Source: Gnetum montanum (lineage: Eukaryota > Streptophyta > Gnetopsida > Gnetales > Gnetaceae). From it: DNA of 30,876 nt. Position numbers and translations under genes: made by a program. The notes under the pieces were generated by a model, which made no database searches, was not told where the DNA came from, and saw only the letters and a program-made list of their open reading frames with translations. Shown here piece by piece: positions 10,281 to 19,493 of the stretch (position 1 is its first letter; each line of letters opens with the position of its first letter). The stretch is from the NCBI GenBank assembly GCA_015680685.1, contig MNCI01030349.1:194336-225211 (forward strand), in the 5' to 3' direction.

Positions 10281-10919
10281 ATGATAGAATGTGGCCAAAT
10301 GGTTCCTAACACGGTGAATCAATCCAACATAGATGATGCTTCCTATGTAATAAATTCCATTAGCATAGGTGGTAATTCTAAACCTATGAAACAACCTTTT
10401 GTGATCCGTGTGCCTCCCAGCAAGGCAAGGATTCCCTCAGTCTCCACGAGCAAGAGGCCTCCCTTTGTTATCAAAGTACCACCTCGAGCACCCACAACAC
10501 CCTTTGTGGTCAAAGTTCCACAGCAACCATCCACTAAGACATTAAACTGGCATGATGCAACAAGAATTGCTAAGCAACCTTTTGTTATCAAGGTTCCACA
10601 ATGAGTTAACCATACAAGAACTCCACCTAACCCACCCTTTATCATAAGGGTGCCACAACGTGTTGGCCCCTCACCTACTCGAAACCCAATAGTGGGCAAC
10701 ATCTCGATCCCTCCTCCGTCAAGGGTTGACTCCACTAGAAACCCGAGTAGACCCACCAAATGGAAATGCAAGAGGAAAAATGAGCACCTTGCAACTCCCA
10801 TGGTCGAAGCAAAGACAACAACTAGAAAACAACAACTAAACACTAGGATCCCTACCCCCAAGTAGGCCAAGCAAACCAAGCTTAAGTCCCCTCTACAAGA
10901 GATCTGTCTCTCAAGCCAG
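10281..10919 (+). pseudogene. Linker with P-F-V-[IV]-[RK]-V-P repeats, element B
   Basis: In frame between Gag and protease. Short motifs repeat about every 15-20 residues: QPFVIRVP, PPFVIKVP, TPFVVKVP, QPFVIKVP and PPFIIRVP (10394-10655). A basic stretch follows (KWKCKRKNEH near 10760-10790). It matches the PYVVRVP repeats of A and C, with Phe replacing Tyr. In-frame stops occur near 10602 and 10863. A long minus-strand frame over this region is only the complement of the repeats. Confidence 0.65.
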
Positions 10920-11905
10920 ATGGAGGAAGTCAAAGACAACACAACAACCAATGACAAGGACTTTGTAGCTACACTAATCCAGGTGAAACAAGCACTCAAG
11001 CAAAAGAATACAACATTAAGCTTATATGACCTGGCCATGACATCATTTCCTCACTGCCAATCATTGGCCAAGATATTGGCCTCCATTCCTGTTATGGAGG
11101 ACATCCCTATAGATGATACATCCATCTATGCAATAATGTTGCCCCCTACACCGCAAGAATTGGGTTCAACATCTCTAGTGTTATGCAATAATGCAGTCAA
11201 AGTTAACCTCGAATGAGGGGAGGTTACTATAGCTCCACTATCCATTAGCATTCGTTTTGGACAATGTACCATCTGTAGGGTACATGTTGATGATGGTGCA
11301 GTAAAAAATGTAGTATTATACTCTATCATCGACAAGCTAGGCCTAGTAGATGAAATCAAGCCAANTATCATCGACAAGCTAGGCCTAGTAGATGAAATCA
11401 AGCCAACCAAAACCACATGTCTAAAATCCTTCAATGGATCATGTGCCACAATTGGGGGTACAATCAACGTAGCCTTTGTTGTAGGAGAGCAATTCCCCAC
11501 TAGTGCAAATTTCACTATCATAGAAGAGATGCTAAGTTTCAACATGATTATAGGCAAGCCTTGGCTAGCCAAACTAAGGGTCATCTCCTCTCCTATCTAC
11601 CAAGAAATCCATCTTCCATATGAATGTGGTCAAGTTATCATCCATGGTAATAATGCTTTCTCTTCAACTATCCACGACATAGACATGGCACAAGTTTTAG
11701 AAGATGAGTTTCTTCGTGGTACACCTATAACAACCAATGTAGTGCCTAAGGCTAAAATACCTAAATGAGTGGTTGAAGCCAACAGCCTCCTAGAGGATCC
11801 TAGGCCTTGCACACTCCCTAATCCATGCCTAGTTAGGAAGCAACTACATGACCAAGACCTTTCCTTGGCCAAAAATGTGCTAAATTCTTGCCTACCCTCT
11901 ACCTC
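10920..11905 (+). pseudogene. pol: Retropepsin (PR), element B
   Basis: Protease region aligned with A and C. The lead-in is VKQALKQKNTTLSLYDLAMT, the active site VHVDDGAVKNVV (about 11279-11314), and the downstream motif MIIGKPWLAKL followed by SSPIYQEIHLPYE. D-D-G-A replaces the usual core, as in the other two elements. A TGA near 11217 and another at 11766 interrupt it, but the frame continues beyond the latter to about 11905. A duplicated contig join at 11324-11406 adds 42 bases. Non-functional. Confidence 0.8.
11324..11406. other. Single-N join with 41-bp duplicated flank (assembly artefact)
   Basis: TATCATCGACAAGCTAGGCC and the 21 bases after it are repeated exactly on both sides of the N at 11365. 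With the N this adds 42 bases, so it does not shift the protease frame but inserts 14 false codons. Confidence 0.85.
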
Positions 11906-12916
11906 CACTTCCCATGCATTTTTGACTTTCACTTACATCACACTAGCCTATGCATTTACATGTTTCCTACTTATTGAGATCAGGCATTTCATTTTGTTCA
12001 CATATTTGTTTTACTTTTTTACTCATCCATCCATTTAGCTTACGCATTACATCTAAAAACATAAAACTACAAAGACACATGGCCCAAAAGGCCTTAAACT
12101 AGCCTAAGACCTGGAACGACCTAAAATTATTACTTTTTGCATTACTTTTCTTTCATTCATACATTTTAACTCTATTCACAAAAATTGTCTCTTGATGTTG
12201 CTTTCTTTCTAGTTGACTTTTTGTAGGATCTCACAGGTGCACAACATGACTACGCATGCAACATCGCAGCTTACATAAGCAACGTAAGCACCAGTTTTCT
12301 ATGACTATAAACTAGCATAGACAGTCCACTATGACTATAAACTGGTACAACTCGTCCTTGGGTCATGAAGTTAAACTGGCACAACATCCAGTGTTCGCTA
12401 TGACATTAAGCTAACATCCAATAGTCTGCTAGAACTATAAACTAGCACATCACGGTTTGCCAGGACCTTAAACCGGGTTCATAGTCTACTAGGACTTTAA
12501 AATGGCATGTAGCTGAGCTGATCCGATTCGAACACTTGCCATTACCTTCAGAGCACTCACAGCATCATCACCTCCCACCATTCTAGTAATTCTTTTGGAG
12601 CACTTGCCATTAGTGTAGCATTTAGAACACTTGTAGCATCATCACCCTGGCACCTTCACTAGTTTCCTGAGCACTTGCAACTAGCACAACATTTGACACT
12701 TTTACAACATCTTCGCATCCAGCACTTGCAACATCTTCACATCTGCCATTTGTAGTTGCAGTTCATGTTTTGAGGTTTTCTTGTCCTCTCTGAGTTTTGT
12801 TTGCAGGATGAAGCCTTGGAAATGGTCATGCAAAGGTGCATTCCATCATAGCAGCAAGTTATCACATTGCTTTGATGTGCATGACTAGACTAGTTGAGCC
12901 ACTCAAGAGTCCCCAT
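11906..12916 (+). repeat. Post-protease spacer of element B with degenerate repeats
   Basis: No gene seen. From about 12085 (GGCCTTAAACTAGCC) to 12500 there are units such as ACTATAAACTGGCAC and ACCTTAAACC, the reverse complement of the AGTTTA...GTC family of A and C. From about 12530 to 12790 a different degenerate repeat follows, with AGCACTTGCCATTAG and CAGCATCATCACC recurring about every 90-100 bases. No antisense gene like that of A and C is visible before the LTR at 12917. Confidence 0.55.
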
Positions 12917-13505
12917 TGTACTATCCGAAATCGTCAGTCTCTAGCTAGAATGAAACAGAAACCAGGAGATCTCTAGATGTGCATAGAAGATCCTACCTTC
13001 GCTTGAGGGAGAGTTGGAATTAACGAAGGTAAAGTACCTTGAGTGGTCTACACGTGGATCAGGAAAGGATTTCCCCAAACGTACACCGATGTGTCATACT
13101 CCGAGTTATATGTAAACGGTGTAACTGACATAGAACAAAGTGTAAACAGCGTAGCTGATGTAAACGAAGCGTAAACATATAAGAGCGTAAACAATAAACG
13201 TGCAACGATTAATGAAAAACTGTGACAGATCTTAGCAAAGAAATGTAACAATATTATTACGAGATGAGAGTTACAATGCACTGTTCTAACGCAGTTGTGA
13301 CTCTGACACAAGGTGGACGAATAGCCCTGGTGGATGCAAGGATGACTATGTGCTGGGTTCGACTGCAGGCACAGCGTAAAAACTGTATGCTTAGCATGTA
13401 GGGTAAGGTCCAGCGTATGGGGTTTCTGCTCTATTCTCTCAGCATCTCTATTTCTCTTTGTCTCTGGTTTGCTAAAAATTGCCAACTTCAATCTAATGAA
13501 AAATT

Positions 13506-13517
13506 GGGGTTTTTATA
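13506..13517 (-). promoter_or_regulatory. TATA box of the C 3' LTR
   Basis: Minus strand TATAAAAACCCC, identical to that in LTR A and in the same position relative to the upstream motif array. Confidence 0.6.
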
Positions 13518-13609
13518 CAGGTTTAGACGTTAGACTTGGGTTGGGTGACATGTGGAGCGTTGACCAAGTGCAAAAGAATGAAATGTTACAAGTGTACAAT
13601 GCATCACAT

Positions 13610-14110
13610 CTACTAGGCGTATACACTGGGCATATATGTTGTATCTGCTGGTTATATACACTGGTGTATATTTTGGGCGTATACGCTCTAAATGTTGGGC
13701 GTATACGCTGGGCGTACAGGATGTGAATGCTCAGCGTATGGACTCCAGAATACATGATGTCAACACTTGATGATTGCTCTATTCATGTGAGTTGATGCTT
13801 TGTGTAGAATCTTGCTTTGAAGTGCTATTTTCATGCCATATTCAAGATTGCATGCCAGACGTATACGTCAGTCATACATGCTGAGCATACATGTGAGGCA
13901 TGTACGTTGGGCATATACGCTAGGCGTATACACTGTAAATTTGGGTGTATATGCTATACCTGTTGAGCGTATACGCTCTGAATGTTGGGTGTATACACTG
14001 TACCTGTTGAGCGTATACACTGTGAATGCTAGGCGTATACGCTGTACTCGTTGGGCATATACGCTGAGAATGCATATTTGGGTGTATACGCTGAGAATGT
14101 GTACTTAGTG
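13610..14110 (-). repeat. U3 array of GCGTATACGC palindromes, LTR C
   Basis: About twenty copies of a GTATAC-centred motif. At least four are exact GCGTATACGCT (near 13678, 13699, 13968 and 14034). The rest are mostly CpG-transition variants such as GTGTATACAC and GCATATACGC, separated by spacers like TGAATGTTGG and TGTACCTGTTGA. It lies 100-600 bp upstream of the TATA box, in the enhancer position of U3. Confidence 0.75.
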
Positions 14111-14325
14111 AAAACTAAGTATTTTGAGCTTCAAAGTCACTATTTCTGATAGTAGATGTTGCTGTGGTCGTCGGTGGGCCCCAGGGAATTGCTCCTTGGC
14201 AAGTTGAACTCTACTTGAAGCTGTCTGTCGGTCCCTCAAGCTTTAGTCATGCTAGGGAGCATCGTGGCTTAGCTTGATTTTTGTTGGAAAAGTACTAAGC
14301 TTAGAATTTTATGGTGTTTCATTGG

Positions 14326-14334
14326 CCCCTCTTT
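14326..14334 (-). promoter_or_regulatory. Polypurine tract of element C
   Basis: Minus strand AAAGAGGGG followed by CCAA and then the LTR start TGAAACACC. This is the plus-strand DNA primer site expected just upstream of a 3' LTR, and it fixes the orientation of the element. Confidence 0.65.
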
Positions 14335-14602
14335 ATTAATGCTTGGAGGAATCGACCCGAGAAGCGTCAACAAAGAAGTACAAAACACCACAAGCATGTT
14401 GATAGAGACACTGTCCTTTGCCACCTGGCTAGACGTCATCCTACCTTGTTCAGTAGTACATGGGATTGTGGGAAGTGAAATTTGTAGCTAGATAGGGAAA
14501 TGGAGATTGTGGGGATTGGGAACTGACCAATGAAGGGCTCATGGCATGATGAAGAGGATGTCTGGGTATGTGTACGGATCATGCTTATCTTTTTGAGATC
14601 AA

Positions 14603-14845
14603 AACATGATGTGTACGTCCTTTGGTGGTACAAGACTTTTACTTAGTGTTCAAGAGAACTTGTTAGCAAAACCAAAGCCACGTGATGATGTGTTACGTCC
14701 TTTGGAGGAACAGAGCCCTTGTTTAGTGTTTAGAGGGAACCTGTTGGCAGAGAGCCAAAGCCACATGATGATGCATTGCGTCCTTTGGAGGAACAGGGCC
14801 CTTGTTTAGTGTTTAGGGAAAACTTGTTGGTAGAGAGCCAAATCC
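14603..14845 (+). repeat. Three tandem units of about 80-83 bp
   Basis: Units start with GATGATGTGTACGTCCTTTG (about 14603), GATGATGTGTTACGTCCTTT (about 14683) and GATGATGCATTGCGTCCTTT (about 14766). Each continues through TTAGTGTT and ACTTGTTGGCAGAGAGCCAA-like ends. Short frames across it are by-products. Confidence 0.75.
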
Positions 14846-15349
14846 ATGCAACAGGATGTTACTTGATTTTTTTATGCCATGTTGCTCAAATGCCATGTTG
14901 TGGGTTGTAATTTCCTAAGAGTGGCGTAGTATGCAATGGTATGTTCAATGTTTCGGGCTGTATCAGATGTGTTTGGGATGTAACCCAGTATAAGGTGTTG
15001 ATGGATAGGTGGGACATGTAATGGGAGATGTACTAGTGAATGGCTTGATTTAGTCTTGCCATGTGTGCTGTGAACAATGTCCCACCTTGTTGCTTATGAA
15101 AAAGTGCATTCTTGTATGAACACTTCTGAGTGTCATCCTGAAAACACAACTCCGAGAGGACAAGAAAACTATAAGTGAGTAAGCAAGCGTAGACTTAAAC
15201 AACTACTAATGAAACAAAGGCACCAGATGAAATTTCAGGCACTGTATATGAATGGCAGCAATATTGTTAGGATAGGCCGATGGCGAGCAATGCAGCGATT
15301 TTGATGAAGTTTGAATGTAGCCACAGATTGAGGAACTAGAGATGAAATT
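14846..15349. other. Non-coding spacer between integrase and 3' LTR
   Basis: No open frame, recognisable gene or clear repeat found, apart from ATGCCATGTTG occurring twice near 14873 and 14890. Part of the 3' untranslated region of element C. Confidence 0.5.
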
Positions 15350-16165
15350 GCCAGTTTATAGTCTTAGCGGACTATCATGGGTTATTTTTATGTCATACCC
15401 ATTAGACATTTCCTATTTAGCATCGTGGTAGATGGTACATTGCTAGTTTCTAGTCTTGGCGGACCGTGAAGAGACAAACCAGTTTATAGTCTTAGCGGAC
15501 TCTTACGAGTGGACTGTGGCAGTTTACTGTCGTACCGGATGGGTGCTACTTTATTGTCATTGCAGACACTCTATGGTACCAGTTTATCATCATGATTCCA
15601 GGATGAGCTATGGTATCAGTTTACCATCGTGATTCTAGGAGGAGTTTTGGTATTAGTTTTAACTCATGATTCCAAGACAAGCTATGATATCAGTTTACCA
15701 TCATGATGCCAGGACTGGCTATGGTATCAGTTTTAAGTCATGATGCTAGGACTGGTTGTGCTATCAGTTTTAAGTCATGATTCCAGGACTATTCTATGGT
15801 ATCAGTTTACAGTCATGATTCTAGGACAAGCTGTGGTATCAGTTTACCGTCGTGATTCTAGGATAAGTTGTGGTATCAGTTTACCATCGTGTTTTCAGGA
15901 TGAGCTATGGTATCAGTTTTAAGTCATGATGCTAGGATGAGATGTAGTATCAGTTTACTTTCATGATGCCAGGACTGGTTGTGGTATCAATTTTAATTCA
16001 TGATGCCAGGACTACCTGTGGTATCAGTTTTAAGTCATGATGCCAAGACTATTCTATGGTATTAGTTTACCATCATGATTCCAGAACGAGCTGTTGTATC
16101 AGTTTACCGTCGTGATTCCAGGACGAGCTGTGGTATCAGTTTATCATCGTGATTCTAGAACAAAC
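15350..16165 (+). repeat. Minisatellite of about 37-38 bp, hairpin-forming
   Basis: The first units have the form AGTTTATAGTCTTAGCGGAC (15353-15500). From about 15573 to 16155 some 15 units of TATGGTATCAGTTTTAAGTC plus ATGATGCCAGGACTGGT repeat about every 37-38 bases. Many units have arms that pair across a 10-base loop: AGTC/GACT (15736-15753), CATC/GATG (15588-15605 and 15885-15902) and CGTC/GACG (16108-16125). It lies between integrase and the polypurine tract. Confidence 0.8.
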
Positions 16166-16183
16166 ACATACTTGAATCTATGC

Positions 16184-17306
16184 TCAAACATGGAACAGTT
16201 TTAAGAACAAGTGATTGGTTAGATTTGCAAGCTCATTTCCTTCCATGTTAGCCAATTTGAATGCTTTGTTGTTGTATGCTTTGGCAACCAAGTAGGGCCC
16301 TTTCCAATTCGCTGAGAATTTGTTCGGGTGTTCCCAAACTACCTTAAGTACAAGGTTACCTTCTTTGATAGGATTCTTATGAATGTCATGCCGATGGCGC
16401 TGTCGTTGTCGTTTTTGATACCATTCAATCTGATCGAGTGCACGTATGCGTTCCTCCTCTACCAAGTCTAGGTCAATGATGCATAGGTCATTGTTTTGCC
16501 CTTTGTCGAGGAGTCCAAAAAATGTGATCCTTAAATATGGTACCTGTAATTCCAAGGGTAAAATAGCTTCTGAACCATAAATGACACTATATGGTGTTTT
16601 ACCTGTTGAAGTCTGATGCGTAGTGTGATATGCCCACAGTGTGTATATCAGCTGCTCGTGCCATCTTTTCTTGCTTTGGGTAAGCATATTTTTGAGTATT
16701 GTAATGATGGTTTTATTTGTGGCCTCTGCTTGCCCATTTCTCTGAGGGTAATAAGGGGATGAAAATGAGTTTCTGATCCCTAGACTTTCACAGAAAGTTT
16801 TGGTTTCGGCACTACTGAATTGTGGCCCGTTATTAGTGATGATTGTCATGGGGATGTCAAAACGGGTCACATTGTTTTCAAGAATGAAGTTGCATACGTG
16901 TTTAGATGTGGTTTTTTGAAGGGGCATGGCTTCTTCTCACTTTATGAAATACTCTGTCGTGGTTATGATGAAGCTATGCCCTGCAGAAGATGAGGGTGTT
17001 ATTGGTCCGATAAGGTTGAACCCCCACTTTTGAAAGGGCCATGTGATTTGTGCTGTATGCAACTCATTTGGTGGGACATGGATCAGATTACTATGTCTTT
17101 GATAGGTACTGCATGTTTTAGCCATGGAGAGACAGTCATACTCCATATGTGGCCAATAATAGCCTAGGTGTCTTACTTTCGTTGCCATTGCTTTAGGTGC
17201 TATGTGTCCTTCGCATAGTCTGTCATGTACTTGCTTAATGATGGTTTGGGCATCAGCGCTACCAACGCATGTTAGCAGTATGCCTTTGTAGGATCAACGA
17301 CATAAT
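16184..17306 (-). pseudogene. pol: Integrase (HHCC, DDE core, GPY/F module), element C
   Basis: Would join element cDNA to host DNA. The zinc-finger part has both His residues (VHDRLCEGHIAPK, about 17200-17230), but the Cys pair reads CSTY instead of CxxC. The core shows WGFNLIGPITPSS where the first catalytic Asp should be in place of Asn. The second site reads IITNNGPQF instead of TDNGPQF. The Glu is present in NGQAEATNK. NWKGPYLVAKAYNN near 16300-16260 is the GPY/F module. A TGA near 16934 replaces the usual Trp of the KW(V)EA motif, in frame. With two catalytic Asp changed to Asn the enzyme is dead. Confidence 0.9.
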
Positions 17307-17891
17307 GTGTCCCCTACCAGTGCATATTGTCAAGAATTCTTTCGTATCATGTCTTTTTGTGCATTCATCAAATGTTGTGGTGTTTCACCGTGTAGGAGGT
17401 ACTCTTTTATGTCGTCATACCATTCTACTGCATGTAATGTACTAACATATGCAATTGGTAATGTATCGAACGTATCGGTTATGAGTTTTGCACAACTGAT
17501 TATGGAGCTTGGCAACATATGGAACATGTCAGGCAATATGTTTAGCGCTAGCGTAGCTAGGGCATCTACAATAGTGTTATCATTTCTGGAGACATGTTGC
17601 ATGTCGATGTTTTCCAATTGCTTCATTAAGTGTTTGGCTAAGTCATAGTATGGTTGTAAATGTTGCTCTTTTCACGTATAAATATCTGTGACTTGGTTCA
17701 AAACCAGTTGTGAGTCTCCTCTGACCACTAGTCATGTGATGTCCGAAGCTAGTGCTGCCATGAGACCTCTAAGGAGACCTTCGTACTCTGCTATGTTGTT
17801 AGTATAGTGAAAGTCGAAACGATAAGCAAAGGGTCGAATCTCCCCAGAGGGTAGGTGATGATGGCAGCAACACTTCCCCATCGAGAGGTGG
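17307..17891 (-). pseudogene. pol: Second (archaeal-type) RNase H and linker to integrase, element C
   Basis: The second RNase H typical of the Tat/Ogre lineage. Seen on the minus strand: PSGEIRPFAYRFDF, then YTNNIAEYEGLLRGLMAAL (about 17845-17745), then LVLNQVTDIY (about 17705) and the tail HVSRNDNTIVDALATLAL (about 17590-17540). The Glu of NNIAEYE and the Asp of RNDNTIVDAL fit RNase H catalytic positions. The N-terminal strand with the first Asp is missing here because that piece has been placed inverted at 17893-18006. There is a one-base frame break just before PSGE and a stop near 17675. Confidence 0.8.
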
Positions 17892-17892
17892 N

Positions 17893-18006
17893 AGTTCCCT
17901 GATGAAAAAGTAAGTGCAATAGACATAGTACCCAATGACTACGATGCTATGTTGAACTTCGATGGAGCATCCACCTCTCGAGGGGGAAGTGTTGCTGCCA
18001 TCATCA
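17893..18006 (+). other. Inverted contig piece carrying the start of the second RNase H
   Basis: Flanked by lone Ns at 17892 and 18007. Read on the plus strand, opposite to the rest of pol, it encodes FPDEKVSAIDIVPNDYDAML followed by NFDGASTSRGGSVAAII, the linker and first catalytic Asp strand of the Tat second RNase H. Its right end (17971-18006) is the reverse complement of the left flank (17856-17891). Flipping it would put the domain in order and turn this inverted repeat into the same kind of duplicated join seen at the other Ns. It is an assembly error, not biology. Confidence 0.85.
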
Positions 18007-18007
18007 N

Positions 18008-18401
18008 CCATGTCATTATACTTTTTCTCATGGGCTACTAATGCATGACTTAAGTAATAGACAGGGACTTCGGTTCCATCATCTCATTTCTAGCAAAGCA
18101 TGAACACGATTGACGAGTCTGAAGTGGCAAGGTAGATGTAAAATAGTTTATCATTTTAAGGTGGATAAACTATGGGTAGTTGGGCAAGTGTTGTTTTAAT
18201 ATTGTCAAATGCTTCCTGGCACTATGGTGTCCATTCAAAATGGATGACCTTACGTAACAATTGGTTCATAGGTTTCAACTTATCTGTTAGTTTTTCTATG
18301 AAACGCCTGATGAATTGTAATCTACCTTGTAGACCTCGGAGTTTGGTAAGGTTGTCGGGTGGTTTTAAGTTTGTTATCGCCTTAACTTTATTGGGGTCTA
18401 C
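18008..18401 (-). pseudogene. pol: RT connection and first RNase H, element C
   Basis: Continues the RT frame. VDPNKVKAITNLKPPDNLTK (about 18395-18340) and GRLQFIRRFIEKLTDKLKP match the RT thumb/connection of Ty3/gypsy elements. EAFDNIKTTLAQLP and DDGTEVPVYYLSHALVAHEK (about 18080-18025) match the RNase H of plant gypsy RTs. Several in-frame stops (near 18400, 18220, 18165 and 18095) replace codons that are sense in relatives. Confidence 0.75.
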
Positions 18402-18992
18402 TCATATCCCTACTTTTGAGGCTATGAATCTGAGCATTTTTCCTGTTTTGACTCTGAAGACATATTTCTTTGGGTTAAGTCTCAGCTCATATTTTAAACA
18501 ACGCTTTAGCACAAAGTCAAGGTCTTGTATGTGATGTTCTGATGTCTTCGATTTAACCACGATATCATCCCCATAGTCATTGAGTGAGTGCAGCATATAA
18601 TTGCTAAAAATGAATGTTACGGCCCTTTGATATGTGGCCCCAGCATTCTTGAGACCGAAGGGCATCATTGTGTAACAAAAGGTTCCCCATGGTGTCATAA
18701 AGGTAGTTTGAAGCTGGTGCTTCGGGTTAATTCGTATCTGATTGTATCCTGAGAAGCCATCCATAAAAGATAGTAGGGCATGCCCAGTAGTTGATTCAAC
18801 GAGCTGATCAATGCTGGGTAGGGGGAAATCATCTTTTATGATTGCAACGTTGAGATCTCGGAGGTCAATGCATAAGCGAATACTTCCATTCTTTTTCAGG
18901 ACAATGACCATGTTGGATACCCAATCGACGTAATCGACAGCCTGAATGAAACCTGCTCGATAAAGCTTGGTGATCTCATTGGGAACTACCAA
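18402..18992 (-). pseudogene. pol: Reverse transcriptase, element C
   Basis: A 196-codon open stretch covering the fingers and palm of a Ty3/gypsy RT. It starts near NEITKLYRAGFIQAVDYVDW and contains RLCIDLRDLN (residues 39-48), SFMDGFSGYNQI with the first catalytic Asp at residue 78, TPWGTFCY and MPFGLKNAGATYQ. The metal-binding motif YGDD is at residues 140-143. Gypsy RTs usually have Y[VI]DD, so Gly at the second place is unusual. No nonsense change interrupts this stretch; the next stop (about 18400) lies in the connection domain. The first M is only the first in frame and not a true start. Confidence 0.9.
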
Positions 18993-19493
18993 TGCTACCT
19001 CAGGTTTAACCTTTTATGCCTTTTTTTTTACTGGCCTCAATTTTGGATCAAGGATAATATTGTGCTAGACGATTCGAGGGTCTAATCCGAGCATGTCTGT
19101 GTATGACCAAGCGAATGCTTTTATGTTGTCTTGAAGCACATCTTGTATGTCTTTGGCTAGTTGAGGTTGCAATAGTGTACTTAATTTTAATATTGTGGTT
19201 TTACCATCAGGCATAACGATGGGGGTTTTAGTCAACGGGTGTTCAGTGATACTATCAGCTTCTATGTCAAGGGATTTTATCATACGTTTGTAGTTATCTA
19301 GCGTTTGTTGTGTTGAGGCTACGAGTGTGTCTTCCGTTGATGTACTTGAGCTGATGGAGTTTATGTCAATTTCTCTTGTGATTTTTCCAAACAGTCCATC
19401 GATGATCAAGGCTGTGGATAAACGCTGACAATCCATCAGGCTTGCTCCTACCAATAAACAGAGGGTAGAATGAGCTAATATCTGTTGTTTCAT
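18993..19493 (-). pseudogene. pol: Pre-RT segment of pol (ORF start after the PR-RT interval), element C
   Basis: Begins with ATG at 19493 (MKQQILAHSTLCLLVGASLM), the first sense-strand pol reading after the 5.8-kb interval that holds the antisense gene. The second half matches the Tat-lineage lead-in to RT: NIKAFAWSYTDMLGLDPRIV (19122-19065), then ILDPKLRPVKKK after a stop. The frame is the same as RT. Stops occur near 19062 and between there and 18993. In Ogre elements the PR and RT frames are similarly separated by an intron-containing interval; whether splicing joins them here is unknown. Confidence 0.75.

Larger units (their letters stand above)
7862..12916 (+). mobile_element. Element B: diverged plus-strand Tat/Ogre-like retrotransposon, 5' part
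   Basis: Plus-strand element with an LTR end, primer-binding site (8142-8160), leader repeat, gag from 8443, linker, protease to about 11905, and spacer repeats up to the boundary of LTR C at 12917. Pol is absent here. It is homologous in order to A and C but diverged in sequence, with a different LTR. The simplest reading is that B is an older insertion and its pol continues beyond the right end of element C, outside the window. Confidence 0.7.
12917..14321 (-). mobile_element. 3' LTR of element C
   Basis: The minus strand begins TGAAACACCATAAAATTC at 14321 and ends GATAGTACA at 12917. A polypurine tract precedes its U3 (14326-14334), so this is the 3' LTR of the element to its right and not a solo LTR. 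It is 1,405 bp. It contains the U3 motif array (13610-14110), a TATA box (13506-13517), and an R-U5 region that matches 30147-30640. The flanking five bases at 12912-12916 are CCCAT; the other copy should flank the 5' LTR outside the window. Confidence 0.85.

Noticed and set aside
10343-11038. A 231-codon minus-strand frame over element B
   Set aside because: It is the complement of the PFVIKVP repeat linker and PR lead-in, which align with A and C on the plus strand.
13610-14110. CRISPR-like array of short repeats and spacers
   Set aside because: The repeats are only about 10-14 bases, degenerate, irregularly spaced and inside an LTR of a plant retrotransposon; no cas genes occur.
12917-14321. 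Solo LTR
   Set aside because: The flanks TTGGC and CCCAT are not direct repeats, a polypurine tract adjoins the U3 side, and a matching second LTR exists at 30147-30651.
17856-18006. Long inverted repeat or RNA hairpin in pol
   Set aside because: Bounded by lone Ns and explained by an inverted contig piece carrying RNase H coding sequence.
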